A stretch of 64,000 nucleotides of DNA from Echinimonas agarilytica (GTDB lineage: Bacteria > Pseudomonadota > Gammaproteobacteria > Enterobacterales > Neiellaceae): the NCBI RefSeq assembly GCF_023703465.1, contig NZ_JAMQGP010000002.1, positions 496,001 through 560,000 of the forward strand. Reading direction: 5' to 3'. Of this stretch, positions 1 through 10,295 are shown piece by piece. The position numbers were made by a program, and so were the translations under genes. The stretch's first letter is position 1, and every line of letters starts with the position of its first letter. Below the pieces are notes generated by a model. The model did not search any database and had not been told where the DNA came from. It saw nothing but the letters and a program-made list of their open reading frames with translations.

Positions 1-1
1 T

Positions 2-592
2 GAAGAATATGAGCAATCGGTTGAACGTAAAACGTATCTCGATCAACAGAATGATGATTTAGTCAGCGCGTTGGATACGCTCGAAAATGCGATTCGCCGC
101 ATCGATAGAGAATGCAGAACACGCTTTAAAGACACTTTTGAACGTGTTAATTCAGATCTTAAGTTTCTGTTTCCTAAAGTGTTTGGTGGCGGTGCGGCCT
201 ATTTAGAATTGACCGATGATGATATGCTGGACACCGGAGTCACCATTATGGCTCGGCCTCCGGGCAAACGGAATGCGACGATTCATCTATTGTCTGGTGG
301 CGAAAAGGCGCTGACCGCTTTATCATTGGTGTTTGCAATTTTTCGGCTGAATCCTGCTCCGTTTTGTATGTTGGATGAAGTTGATGCGCCGCTGGATGAT
401 GCGAACGTTGGACGATTTTGTAATCTCGTTCGAGAAATGGCAGAAACGGTGCAGTTTATTTATATAAGTCACAACAAGGTGACCATGGAGATGGCAGAGC
501 AACTTTCTGGCGTTACTATGAACGAACCTGGTGTGTCGAGGCTTGTCTCAGTAGATGTAGACGAGGCAGTGGCACTGGCTGAAGTGTCTTAA
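2..592 (+). CDS. smc: Chromosome segregation ATPase SMC, C-terminal part (partial)
   Basis: The frame is open from base 2 of the window, so this is the 3' end of a gene starting outside it. The residues are the end of the second coiled coil and the C-terminal half of the ABC-type head. The ABC signature [14 protein letters not shown] and the Walker B region [13 protein letters not shown] are intact, followed by the switch-histidine region [11 protein letters not shown] dimers with ScpAB (or the MukB-like alternatives) organise and separate chromosomes. The next gene, zipA, starts 22 bases downstream, the common order in gammaproteobacteria that use SMC. A TTG at 71 could be read as a start but is simply an internal Leu codon. 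Confidence 0.95.
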   Translation, partial: EEYEQSVERKTYLDQQNDDLVSALDTLENAIRRIDRECRTRFKDTFERVNSDLKFLFPKVFGGGAAYLELTDDDMLDTGVTIMARPPGKRNATIHLLSGGEKALTALSLVFAIFRLNPAPFCMLDEVDAPLDDANVGRFCNLVREMAETVQFIYISHNKVTMEMAEQLSGVTMNEPGVSRLVSVDVDEAVALAEVS

Positions 593-614
593 AAAAGATG
601 AAGAAGGACATGGA

Positions 615-1442
615 ATGGATGATTTTCGATGGGTGTTGATCCTCGCAGGTGCGCTTGGGATCGGTGGTCTGTTATGGCACGGCCTTTGGTCTCTAAGAAA
701 GCAACAACGGGGCTCTATTGGCAAAGAAAAACCACTTGCCGAGCTTTATAAAGAGCAGCAAGAGCGCGATCGAGATGACCAAGGGTTTGACGGCGTGGGT
801 GTGAGCGAAGTGAAGACCTTAGGTGGCGAGAGTGCCGACAAGTCAGATGCTCAACGCTTGGAACCTTCTTTTTCTGCCATCAGCGACAACGAACCTGATC
901 CTGAACAAGTGGAATTTCAGTTGGAGCAGCCCGAAGCTCAAATGTCTGACGAAACGCCTAAAATAACCGCCGAAGCAGAGCCTCAACCAGAGCCTGAAAC
1001 AGTTGTGAGCGAACCCGAACAGGTATTGATCCTCACGGTTGTTGCAGCCCCAGGCGACGAAATTAGTGGTGCAGATTTGCTGCCCAACATGTTGACGCTC
1101 GGTTTCAAATTTGGCGATATGGGAATTTTTCACCGCCACGAAGATAGCTCAGGCCAAGGCGCGGTTCTGTTCAGCATTGCCAATATGGTGAAACCTGGAA
1201 CCTTTGATGTGGATAATATGGAGCAGTTTCAAACTCCGGGAATTTCCTTGTTCATGACATTGCCAAATGCCGGTGATGCCGCTCAGTCTTTCAATATGAT
1301 GCTTAACGGCGCTCAAAAGCTAGCGCGCGAGCTCAAATGCCAAGTACTCGATGAGTCTCGAAGCGTCCTGACAAACCAGAAAATTCGTCATTATCAAGAA
1401 CGAATTCGAGAATTTGAACGCCAACGTTTAATTGTTAGTTAA
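615..1442 (+). CDS. zipA: Cell division protein ZipA
   Basis: A 275-residue protein with one N-terminal membrane segment (about residues 5-23), a positively charged stretch, a long Pro/Glu/Gln-rich acidic linker (about 40-135), and a globular C-terminal domain (about 138-275) that in this family binds the C-terminal tail of FtsZ. ZipA tethers the Z-ring to the inner membrane and helps recruit later divisome proteins. Length, architecture and the position between smc and ligA all agree with ZipA. The start at 615 follows GAAGGA by a short spacer; another ATG at 610 is out of frame. Confidence 0.93.
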   Translation: MDDFRWVLILAGALGIGGLLWHGLWSLRKQQRGSIGKEKPLAELYKEQQERDRDDQGFDGVGVSEVKTLGGESADKSDAQRLEPSFSAISDNEPDPEQVEFQLEQPEAQMSDETPKITAEAEPQPEPETVVSEPEQVLILTVVAAPGDEISGADLLPNMLTLGFKFGDMGIFHRHEDSSGQGAVLFSIANMVKPGTFDVDNMEQFQTPGISLFMTLPNAGDAAQSFNMMLNGAQKLARELKCQVLDESRSVLTNQKIRHYQERIREFERQRLIVS

Positions 1443-1494
1443 ATATCCCATCCTTAACCGGTATTCGTTGTCTGACGAGTGCCGGTCTCTATGA

Positions 1495-3543
<2,049 letters not shown>

Positions 3544-3624
3544 TTATTTTAATTCGCTATGTGACAAGTTAGATTGCCAATTTTGTCATATGCTCAAAGT
3601 ATCGTTTTTATAGAGGAGCGGGAC

Positions 3625-4872
3625 ATGCCGCGTCTTTTAATTGTTGAAGATAGTTCAACAGTCATGCGGGTGTTAAAGCACCTTGCCAGTACTCGACTTC
3701 CGAATGTCGACACCGTTTTTGCCACGAGTATGGCCGAAGCCAAACAAGCATTTATTCAGAACCCAGATTTCTACGCCGCAATTGTGGATTTGAATTTACC
3801 TGACGCACCGGATGGTGAAGTGGTTGAATTCACATTGAAACAGGGCGTTTCGACCATCGTACTTACGGGCAACTTTAATGAACAGCGCCGTAAGTCTTTG
3901 GTCGACAGCGGTGTGGTGGATTATGTCGTTAAAGAAAGTCGTCATGCCTACCATTACGCACTTAAACTGGCGAGGCGACTCAAAACAAATCATCGCATTA
4001 AAGTGATGGTTGTGGACGACTCTAAAATGTCTCGCAATCATATTCGTAACCTTTTAGAGCGTCATTTGTATCGCGTGATTGAAGCGCAGGATGGCTTAGA
4101 AGCCATTGAGCAAATGGGGATTCACCCTGATGTTCGGCTCGTGATCACCGACTTTGAAATGCCCAACATGGACGGCTTTAAACTTGTAAACGAAATTCGT
4201 TCGAAGTTCGATAAGCGCGGTTTAGCCATTATTGGCTTGTCGTCAGTAGAAAGTGGGATTTTATCTGCACAATTTATTAAACACGGCGCCAATGACTTTT
4301 TAAACAAACCATTCTACCCCGAAGAATTCTACTGCCGAATTTCTCAAAACCTTGAAGCTATTGAATTAATCGAAGAAATTGAAGATGCCGCTAATCGTGA
4401 TTATCTCACGGGGTTGTATAACCGCCGTGCTTTCTTTGAACGTGCAGAGGCGCTCATTAGTAAGGCTCAAAAGAAACAGGTACCCACATCATTCTGTATT
4501 ATCGATTTAGATAATTTCAAACTGATCAACGACGAATATGGCCACGCGTGTGGCGACGAAGTATTAAAGCGCTTCGCGCGACTGTTTGATAAACATTGTG
4601 AGAAATTTTTGTATGCCCGTATCGGTGGCGAAGAGTTTGCTATGGTCATGGTTGGGCTCGACAACGATAAAGCACTTACTTTAGTGAACGGTTTGCGGCA
4701 GGCGCTAGTGGCTCAAGCTATAGAATGGGACGGAAAACAATTCCATGTTTCATTCAGCGGTGGTGTGATCACCGATTCTGAAGGCTCGGTTGATCACTTG
4801 TACAACCGCGCAGATGAAATGCTGTACCGTGCAAAAGAAGCAGGGCGCAACATGGTGTTCGGCAACGATTAA
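3625..4872 (+). CDS. Response regulator with two receiver domains and a GGDEF diguanylate cyclase domain
   Basis: A 415-residue protein built as REC (about 2-120, phospho-acceptor candidate Asp55) - REC (about 126-245, acidic pair Asp131/Asp132 and phospho-acceptor Asp176) - GGDEF (about 255-415). The cyclase signature reads GGEEF at 334-338, an accepted active form, so c-di-GMP synthesis is expected. The four residues where the RxxD inhibitory site would lie read CEKF, so product inhibition through a classical I-site is unlikely. The start was placed at the ATG at 3625, preceded by GAGGAG; an upstream TTG at 3574 would add 17 residues with no clear ribosome site. No histidine kinase sits beside it. 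A rho-independent terminator follows. Confidence 0.88.
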   Translation: MPRLLIVEDSSTVMRVLKHLASTRLPNVDTVFATSMAEAKQAFIQNPDFYAAIVDLNLPDAPDGEVVEFTLKQGVSTIVLTGNFNEQRRKSLVDSGVVDYVVKESRHAYHYALKLARRLKTNHRIKVMVVDDSKMSRNHIRNLLERHLYRVIEAQDGLEAIEQMGIHPDVRLVITDFEMPNMDGFKLVNEIRSKFDKRGLAIIGLSSVESGILSAQFIKHGANDFLNKPFYPEEFYCRISQNLEAIELIEEIEDAANRDYLTGLYNRRAFFERAEALISKAQKKQVPTSFCIIDLDNFKLINDEYGHACGDEVLKRFARLFDKHCEKFLYARIGGEEFAMVMVGLDNDKALTLVNGLRQALVAQAIEWDGKQFHVSFSGGVITDSEGSVDHLYNRADEMLYRAKEAGRNMVFGND

Positions 4873-4897
4873 GTAAATACACTAACCATTCATGATA

Positions 4898-4936
4898 AAG
4901 CCGACTCTCTGTTCATACCTAGGATCGGCTTTTTTG
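4898..4936 (+). terminator. Rho-independent terminator after the GGDEF regulator gene
   Basis: Stem AAGCCGA / TCGGCTT (4898-4904 with 4925-4931) closing a loop of about 20 bases, followed directly by a run of T. It lies 26 bases beyond the stop codon of the diguanylate cyclase gene. Confidence 0.75.
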
Positions 4937-5265
4937 TCTTTATTGAATTTTTGGAGAATTTAAAGCCCAGCAACCTCCCTAACGACCAAAACGTCAACTC
5001 AATGCCGTATCACTGCAATCAACGTGATTAACACCTAAAAGCAATCTCCAAATTCAGTGCGAAACTAGACAAAATCAGCAGAATTGTAGACCTCATATTT
5101 CAAAGGAAATCTAAACTTTTGATCTAAATTTCAACTAGATGTGTGCATCATGTCAATAAAACCAGAACTTATTGAAATATGGACTTTTTATGCTGAATTT
5201 CCTATGCTGCATAGGCCAATAAAGGCAACATTGTTTAAAACGAATTCATATAAAAGGATGTATCT
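4937..5265. other. Intergenic region with no recognised gene
   Basis: About 330 bases, AT-rich, between the terminator and the secreted hydrolase gene. No convincing ORF, RNA gene or repeat was found; the small frame beginning at 5141 overlaps the real gene start and has no family resemblance. The promoter of the hydrolase gene must lie here, but no clear -35/-10 pair could be picked by eye. A ribosome-binding site AAAGGA (5253-5258) precedes the start. Confidence 0.5.
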
Positions 5266-6147
5266 ATGTTTCGGACACTACTCACGGCCCTTTGCGTGGC
5301 CGCTCTCATACCTTTCGCCGCTTCAGCAACCATTGCGAAGCAGCAATCACCGTTTACTTATTACGTAAACCTGCCTGTTCAAACGTTAGAAGGCACGCTC
5401 AACGTGTCTGCTCAGTATCGCTTACCGCGAGAGCGAGAAGACGGGCCTATTCCTGCTGTTGTCATTCTGCACAGTACCGGTGGTGTTGATAGCACTGGTA
5501 GTTACTATGCTGCTGCGCTGAATCAAGCAGGTTATGCCACACTTGAGTTAGATATGTGGTCTCCTCGCGGCTTTGCGGGGGGCTCTGATAGCCGTCCTGC
5601 GTTACCTCAGCAAACCATTCCCGATGCGTTTGCAGCATTGAAATACCTCGCGGAATTGGAAGAAATTGATGCCACTCGTATTGGCGTGATGGGTTTTTCT
5701 TGGGGCGGGGTTGTAACCTTGTTATCTGCAACGGAGCAGTACAACGCCTTAATGAACCAAACCGGTTATCGCTTTGCCGCACATGTGGCGCATTACCCAA
5801 TCTGTTATTTGTATAACAACGACTTGGTACCTGTACCTGGATTTGACTTGGTGAACATTACTGCGCCGGTATTAATCCAAAGCGGTGGCAGAGATGATTA
5901 TGATTTGCCGATTAGCTGCCCATTACTAGTCAACGGACTTGCCCCTGCCGACAAGGATTTGGTGGATTTGAAAATGTACCCATTTGCTTATCACGGCTGG
6001 GATCGCTTGGAGCCCACTTGGGTTGTGGAAGACCCATTTGCAAATTTAGGGCAGGGCGGCGAAGTGACGCTTAAACCATCGCCTTGGACTGCGTATTTTT
6101 CACGCGCCAAAGTGGTAAGACATTTTGACAAAGCATTTGCAGATTAA
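5266..6147 (+). CDS. Secreted dienelactone-hydrolase-family alpha/beta hydrolase
   Basis: A 293-residue protein with a Sec signal peptide (about residues 1-21, ending in an Ala-Ser-Ala type site) and an alpha/beta-hydrolase fold. The nucleophile elbow is GFSWGG, with Ser where classical dienelactone hydrolase has Cys. Later motifs fit the acid (GGRDDYDLP) and the catalytic His (AYHGWD). The substrate is unknown; an ester or lactone hydrolysed in the periplasm is the safest reading. The start at 5266 has AAAGGA at good spacing. The gene stands alone and is followed by a terminator shared with the converging tRNA-Val cluster. Confidence 0.8.
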   Translation: MFRTLLTALCVAALIPFAASATIAKQQSPFTYYVNLPVQTLEGTLNVSAQYRLPREREDGPIPAVVILHSTGGVDSTGSYYAAALNQAGYATLELDMWSPRGFAGGSDSRPALPQQTIPDAFAALKYLAELEEIDATRIGVMGFSWGGVVTLLSATEQYNALMNQTGYRFAAHVAHYPICYLYNNDLVPVPGFDLVNITAPVLIQSGGRDDYDLPISCPLLVNGLAPADKDLVDLKMYPFAYHGWDRLEPTWVVEDPFANLGQGGEVTLKPSPWTAYFSRAKVVRHFDKAFAD

Positions 6148-6208
6148 GAGATTGGAATGATTGGAGTCAGCTATTGTGGCTGGCTTAAATCAAAACATGC
6201 AGACACAA

Positions 6209-6236
6209 AAAAGCCAGCTCAATGAGCTGGCTTTTT
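6209..6236. terminator. Bidirectional terminator between the hydrolase gene and the tRNA-Val cluster
   Basis: Perfect stem AAGCCAGCTC / GAGCTGGCTT around AAT, with A-run on the left and T-run on the right, so it can work for both the plus-strand hydrolase gene and the minus-strand tRNA operon. Confidence 0.85.
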
Positions 6237-6246
6237 CATAAGAATT

Positions 6247-6322
6247 TGGTGGACGCTACTGGGCTCGAACCAGTGACCCCCTCCTTGTAAGGGAGGTGCT
6301 CTCCCAACTGAGCTAAGCGTCC
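6247..6322 (-). tRNA. tRNA-Val (anticodon UAC), copy distal to the promoter
   Basis: 76 bases including an encoded CCA end. The acceptor strands GGACGCT / AGCGTCC pair fully; the D arm, T arm (GGTTCGAGCC) and the anticodon stem CTCCC...GGGAG with loop CTTACAA give anticodon UAC. It is the last of three tandem copies read on the minus strand. Confidence 0.97.
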
Positions 6323-6332
6323 AGGGAGATAG

Positions 6333-6408
6333 TGGTGGACGGTACTGGGCTCGAACCAGTGACCCCCTCCTTGTAAGGGAGGTGCTCTCCCAACTGAGCT
6401 AACCGTCC
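6333..6408 (-). tRNA. tRNA-Val (anticodon UAC), middle copy
   Basis: Same as its neighbours except for a compensated change in the acceptor stem: GGACGGT pairs with ACCGTCC, so one C-G pair is flipped to G-C. CCA is encoded. 10 bases separate it from each neighbouring tRNA. Confidence 0.97.
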
Positions 6409-6418
6409 TGACGAAATT

Positions 6419-6494
6419 TGGTGGACGCTACTGGGCTCGAACCAGTGACCCCCTCCTTGTAAGGGAGGTGCTCTCCCAACTGAGCTAAGCGTCC
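6419..6494 (-). tRNA. tRNA-Val (anticodon UAC), promoter-proximal copy
   Basis: 76 bases with encoded CCA, the same sequence as the distal copy (acceptor GGACGCT / AGCGTCC). It is the first transcribed tRNA of the cluster; the promoter -10 lies 15 bases upstream. The arrangement beside a divergent gltX matches the E. coli valUXY-gltX region. Confidence 0.97.
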
Positions 6495-6508
6495 TTTCGT
6501 GGGGGCGT

Positions 6509-6536
6509 ATTATAGGGAGGTCGGAAAGAGTGTCAA
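6509..6536 (-). promoter_or_regulatory. Strong sigma-70 promoter of the tRNA-Val operon
   Basis: On the minus strand TTGACA (6536-6531) and TATAAT (6514-6509), both perfect consensus, are separated by 16 bases. The region after the -10 is GC-rich (ACGCCCCCAC), the type of discriminator linked to stringent control of stable-RNA promoters. Confidence 0.9.
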
Positions 6537-6739
6537 CACAATTTTTTAATTCTCTTTGTTATGTCGAATATTTGTTCAAAATGACGAGTTTTACGTTTAT
6601 TAAATAGACAATTGACGAGACGATTTTGTTTTTTGCTTCAAAATCAGTATTTCCTAGTGTGTTGATTGTGTCTTTGCCATCGGATCGCTAAACTTGCTGG
6701 CGAAATCACTCTTATCTAATCTCGAGGTTTTTACTCGCT

Positions 6740-8221
6740 ATGACCGTTCGTACTCGCGTCGCTCCATCACCGACCGGTGACCCTCATGTAGGCACAGCCT
6801 ATATTGCTTTGTTCAACTATGTATTTGCCAAGCAACAAGGCGGTGAATTCATACTTAGAATTGAAGATACTGACCAAGCGCGCAGTAGCAAAGCATCGGA
6901 GCAGGCTATTTATGATAGCTTGCATTGGCTGGGACTGGATTGGGATGAAGGCCCAGATGTAGGTGGTGATAAAGGGCCATATCGTCAAAGCGAGCGCACA
7001 GAGCTGTATCGCAAGTATGCTGACCAATTGATTGCCCAAGGAAAGGCATTTCGTTGTTTTGCTACGTCAGAAGAATTGGACGCTATGCGAAAAGCGCAAG
7101 CTGAAGCCGGTGAACCGCAAAAATATGACGGCCGCGGCTTAAAGCTAACTGAAGACGAAATTCAAGCCTATCTTGATGAAGGTCGCCCTTATGTGGTTCG
7201 CATGATGATCCCTGAAGAAGGTTCATTCGTGTTTGAGGATTACTTGCGTGGTGATGTTGAAATCCCTTGGGCGCAAGTCGATATGCAAGTGTTGCTAAAA
7301 GCTGATGGCTTCCCAACATACTTCTTAGCGAACGTTGTGGATGATCACCTCATGGGCATCACCCATGTATTCCGTGGTGAAGAATGGCTGAACTCAGCCC
7401 CTAAACTGCTAAAGCTGTATGACGACTTAGGTTGGACTGCACCTGTATTGGGCCACATGCCATTGTTGCGAAATACCGACAAGAGCAAGCTGAGCAAACG
7501 TAAGAATCCAACCAGCGTAAACTATTACAAGCGCATGGGCTTCTTGCCTGAAGCATTACTGAACTATTTAGGGCGCATGGGCTGGTCTATGCCTGATGAG
7601 CGTGAGAAGTTCAATTTGACGGATATGATCGAAAATTTCGACATGAAGCGCGTCTCTTTGGGGGGGCCTGTATTCGACGTTGATAAACTCAAATGGCTTA
7701 ATGGCTTGTGGATGCGCGAAGAATTGACCGATGAAGAGTTGGCTCAGCGCATGGTTGATTGGGCGTTGAATCGTGACACGCTGTTGTCTCTTATTCCTGA
7801 AGCAAAAGGGCGCTTAGAAACCTTTAGTGATTTCACACCACTGATGGGGCACTTTGTGAGTGGCTTGCCTGAATATGATCCAGCATTGCTCACTAGCAAA
7901 ATTGAAGCCGACAAAGTTCGTATCGCGCTACAGTTCATGTTGTGGCAATTCGATGCTGCTCGTGAGTGGGATAAAGACGTTGTATTCGGAATTGTGAAAG
8001 AAACCTCGTCCTACGTTGATTTGAAAATTCGCGATTTCTTACAACCTATTTTTGTGGCGATTACAGGGAAAGAATCTTCAACCTCTGTCATTGATGCGAT
8101 GGTGATTTTGGGTTCTGATATGACCCGTGCTCGCCTACGTGTTGCACTGACCCATATTGGTGTGAGTAAGAAGCAAGCCAAATCACTTGAACGCGCATTC
8201 AGAACCTTCCCTGAAAAGTAA
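6740..8221 (+). CDS. gltX: Glutamate--tRNA ligase
   Basis: A 493-residue class I aminoacyl-tRNA synthetase. The HIGH-like motif [13 protein letters not shown] lies at residues 10-22 and the KMSKS-like motif KLSKRK in the middle of the protein, followed by the anticodon-binding helical domain. It charges tRNA-Glu. The three tRNA-Glu genes of this window lie about 4 kb downstream in a separate operon. The start at 6740 has GAGG 13 bases upstream. The tRNA-Val operon is divergent and adjacent, as in E. coli. The terminator normally expected after the gene has been split by an IS element. Confidence 0.96.
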   Translation: MTVRTRVAPSPTGDPHVGTAYIALFNYVFAKQQGGEFILRIEDTDQARSSKASEQAIYDSLHWLGLDWDEGPDVGGDKGPYRQSERTELYRKYADQLIAQGKAFRCFATSEELDAMRKAQAEAGEPQKYDGRGLKLTEDEIQAYLDEGRPYVVRMMIPEEGSFVFEDYLRGDVEIPWAQVDMQVLLKADGFPTYFLANVVDDHLMGITHVFRGEEWLNSAPKLLKLYDDLGWTAPVLGHMPLLRNTDKSKLSKRKNPTSVNYYKRMGFLPEALLNYLGRMGWSMPDEREKFNLTDMIENFDMKRVSLGGPVFDVDKLKWLNGLWMREELTDEELAQRMVDWALNRDTLLSLIPEAKGRLETFSDFTPLMGHFVSGLPEYDPALLTSKIEADKVRIALQFMLWQFDAAREWDKDVVFGIVKETSSYVDLKIRDFLQPIFVAITGKESSTSVIDAMVILGSDMTRARLRVALTHIGVSKKQAKSLERAFRTFPEK

Positions 8222-8262
8222 ATAGTAGTGCGCTGAAGCATATTAAAAGGAGCCTTTTGGCT

Positions 8263-8291
8263 AATGCCAGTCAGTTAAGCTGACTGGCATT
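8263..8291 (+). terminator. Hairpin at the left IS end that can terminate gltX transcription
   Basis: Perfect 12-bp stem AATGCCAGTCAG / CTGACTGGCATT (8263-8274 with 8280-8291) around TTAAG, ending in a T-run on the plus strand. The left arm is the IS terminal repeat itself. It faces gltX, whose own terminator is interrupted just upstream. Confidence 0.7.
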
Positions 8292-9130
8292 TTTCTTATT
8301 GGGGTGTTTCCGCGCCCTGTGCTTCACGCATCTAGGGTAAATTCTGCCTTCGCTTTTCGGCGGTAGAACGTGATGTGACGTTTCATCAAGTAGGTGATTG
8401 ATTCGCTTCGGGATGGTGCCAGCCGCTTCGAGCCAGAAGCCATATATTAAGTGGATAATCGCTGCTGCACTGGTGGTAAAGCTTAATTGATTGGGGTACA
8501 AGCCGAGCACCGTTTGTGCCATCTTAGCCATCTGATAGCGAATGATGTTGTAGCCGAGCAGCAGACCCCATCGCTCCTGCTCAACCATTTCTGGCAGTTT
8601 ACTTCGCAGCGTAAACTCGTTGTTGAGCAGCGATGATTTCATCTCTCGATAGCCCACTTCAATTTCCCAGCGGTGACCATATAAATCAACAATATCAGCA
8701 CTAGGAAACCGCATGGCGTCAGTCATTGACGTCAGGATACTGATCTCTTTTCCTTTGATCGTCTTGGTCAACAACCTGACTTCCACGCGATCAGGGAGGA
8801 CTGTGGTCTGGCGTGGTTTCAATCAAACGTAAAGACTTCTTTTACTGCGTCGGCTCCTAGCCGCTGACGTGCTTGAACCACAGGGCTCGGAGCAACCAAG
8901 GGCTTCTTTCCAGGCAACATCAGTTGAGCTTTACTGACAATGCTCCAAACCGGCTCTTGCCGGAACAGCGACATCGCAATGACGGCCCACACTGCCATAT
9001 CTCACGGAATTCGGCGTTTTCTAACGGTCGCAACACCACGGGTTTCGAGGCATTGATTGATAAAATCAGGGCAGAGTATATCGGAGAGTTGACCGGGCTC
9101 TTCGGTGTTTGGGGCATAGCCATTGGCCAT
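8271..9130 (-). pseudogene. IS4-family transposase, broken by a stop, a frame change and a central deletion
   Basis: Read on the minus strand the gene starts near 9130 (MANGYAPNTEEPGQLSDIL...) and runs into an in-frame TGA just before the segment DMAVWAVIAMSLFRQEPVW. That segment continues through LMLPGKKPLVAPSPVVQARQRLG and ends at a stop near 8823. The C-terminal part resumes in another frame (8822-8271) with RLLTKTIKGKEISILTSM and the WEIEVGYREMK region that carries the last catalytic Glu of the DDE triad. The part between, which in full-length relatives holds the first two catalytic Asp residues, is absent. The 183-residue fragment alone looks like an ORF but cannot be a working transposase. 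Confidence 0.88.
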
Positions 9131-9246
9131 CGCCCGCGCGGTTGTCAGTTGCAGAAGAAAAAGGTCCTAACTGAAGCAGTTAAGACCTTTATAGAGCCTT
9201 GGGAAGATCGGTTAACCGATCAGTTTGTCGTTAACTGATCGGCATT

Positions 9247-9267
9247 AGCGCTTAGCGCTCCTTTTTT
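9247..9267 (+). terminator. Right half of the disrupted gltX terminator, now with a short hairpin of its own
   Basis: GCTCCTTTTTT (9257-9267) matches the right arm and T-run of the terminator type used elsewhere in the window (10255, 29111), whose left arm AAAAGGAGCC now lies at 8245-8254 on the other side of the IS. A 5-bp stem AGCGC / GCGCT (9247-9251 with 9255-9259) precedes the T-run, so weak termination is still possible. Confidence 0.45.
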
Positions 9268-9406
9268 ATGCGGCACTGCGAAGTGAAATGATTTTTACGT
9301 GATAGAATTTTTGTTTGAGAATCTAAAAAATAGAACGCAGCATTAGTTCTGTGCTTCAAAATTTAATAGCATGAGATTGTTTTCAATTGCTTGAGCAGGG
9401 ATGTTT

Positions 9407-10237
9407 ATGAAGATTAAATGGTTATCAGTATTAATGGTTTTGTTTTGCCTCGTTTCTTGTAGCTCTTTGATGAGCAATAGTGGAGAAAAGAATACCGTCT
9501 CAAGTAGTTTGATGGACTTCCTTTATCCGGATGAGGAATCGCGTCAAACACATTCATCTGAAATACCTACGCTGCGATTACCGGTAACTGTTGGCCTTGC
9601 ATTCGTACCCACCAAGAATCGCTATCAGAACCACATCAATTCTGCTAGTCAGATAGAGTTACTAGACAAGGTAAAACAATCATTTTTAAAGTATGACTAT
9701 ATTGACCGAATCGAAGTGATTCCAAATGATTACCTGCAATCCAAAGGTGGTTTTGATTCGCTTGAGCAGGTTTCTCGTCTTTATGATGTTGATGTCATGG
9801 CTTTAGTGTCTTATGACCAAGTGACTCAATCTCACGAAAACAATGCTGCTTTGTTGTATTGGACCATTGTGGGCTTGTATGTCATTCCTGGAAATGAAAA
9901 TTCAACACAAACGTTTGTCGATACAGCGGTGTTCGATGTGAAAAGCAGAAAAATGCTATTTCGAGCGCCAGGTATTAACAAGATTGAAAAGCGCACGAGC
10001 GCGGTTAGGTTAGATGAGGTCAAAGAAGAAGCTTCATTTAAAGGATTTGAGCGAGCTGTAGAGGATATGACCATCAATCTTGAATCAGAATTGGCGCGTT
10101 TTAAAACTCGTGTTGAAGAAGAGAAAGTGGCTAAAATCGAACACAAGAAAGGTTACTCAGGCGGTGCTTGGGGAATGTTAGGAGTGACTCTGTTGTTGCT
10201 GTTGTGCATCTCAAAGCGAACTCGATTGAAAGTATGA
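9407..10237 (+). CDS. Rhombotarget-type lipoprotein with C-terminal GlyGly-CTERM sorting signal
   Basis: A 276-residue protein. The N-terminus is a lipoprotein signal peptide with the modified Cys expected at residue 18 (LVSC). The C-terminus has the tripartite GlyGly-CTERM design: Gly-Gly at 252-253, a hydrophobic helix (about 255-268), and a basic tail KRTRLK. This resembles the family known as rhombosortase-dependent lipoprotein (RhombotarLipo). Such proteins are cut near Gly-Gly by a rhomboid-type protease, and a matching enzyme is encoded at 53601-54203. The function of the middle part is not known. The start was moved to the ATG at 9407 because AGCAGGG lies too close to the ATG at 9401. 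A terminator follows. Confidence 0.82.
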   Translation: MKIKWLSVLMVLFCLVSCSSLMSNSGEKNTVSSSLMDFLYPDEESRQTHSSEIPTLRLPVTVGLAFVPTKNRYQNHINSASQIELLDKVKQSFLKYDYIDRIEVIPNDYLQSKGGFDSLEQVSRLYDVDVMALVSYDQVTQSHENNAALLYWTIVGLYVIPGNENSTQTFVDTAVFDVKSRKMLFRAPGINKIEKRTSAVRLDEVKEEASFKGFERAVEDMTINLESELARFKTRVEEEKVAKIEHKKGYSGGAWGMLGVTLLLLLCISKRTRLKV

Positions 10238-10254
10238 GTTTAACGTGAGTGATT

Positions 10255-10279
10255 AAAAGGAGCCTTCTGGCTCCTTTTT
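10255..10279. terminator. Terminator between the GlyGly-CTERM lipoprotein gene and the metalloprotease gene
   Basis: 10-bp stem AAAAGGAGCC / GGCTCCTTTT around TTCT, flanked by A-run and T-run, so usable from both strands. It belongs to the AGGAGCC-type terminators seen several times in this window. Confidence 0.85.
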
Positions 10280-10295
10280 CATGAAGGCTTTTGAC

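Larger units (their letters stand above)
8263..9246 (-). mobile_element. Remnant of an IS4-family insertion sequence, internally deleted
   Basis: About 984 bases bounded by 16-base imperfect terminal inverted repeats: AATGCCAGTCAGTTAA at the left (8263-8278) and AATGCCGATCAGTTAA read inward from the right (9246-9231), differing at two positions. Two further bases on each side (CT...AG) also match. Inside are both ends of an IS4-type transposase on the minus strand, but the middle is missing and the frame is broken. No clean target duplication was found. The element can no longer move by itself. It sits inside the gltX terminator. Confidence 0.85.

Noticed and set aside
5141-5368. 75-residue plus-strand ORF ahead of the hydrolase gene
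   Set aside because: It overlaps the true start and signal peptide in another frame and shows no recognisable features.
5462-5800. A 112-residue minus-strand ORF
   Set aside because: Antisense within the secreted hydrolase gene, which has a signal peptide and full catalytic motifs.
8873-9238. A 121-residue plus-strand ORF
   Set aside because: It is the antisense of the transposase N-terminal region and of the right IS end; the minus strand gives a clear IS4-type sequence.
8251-9260. Target-site duplication flanking the IS remnant
   Set aside because: Sequences outside the inverted repeats (TTTTGGCT on the left, AGCGCTTA on the right) do not match convincingly; at most a GCT is shared.
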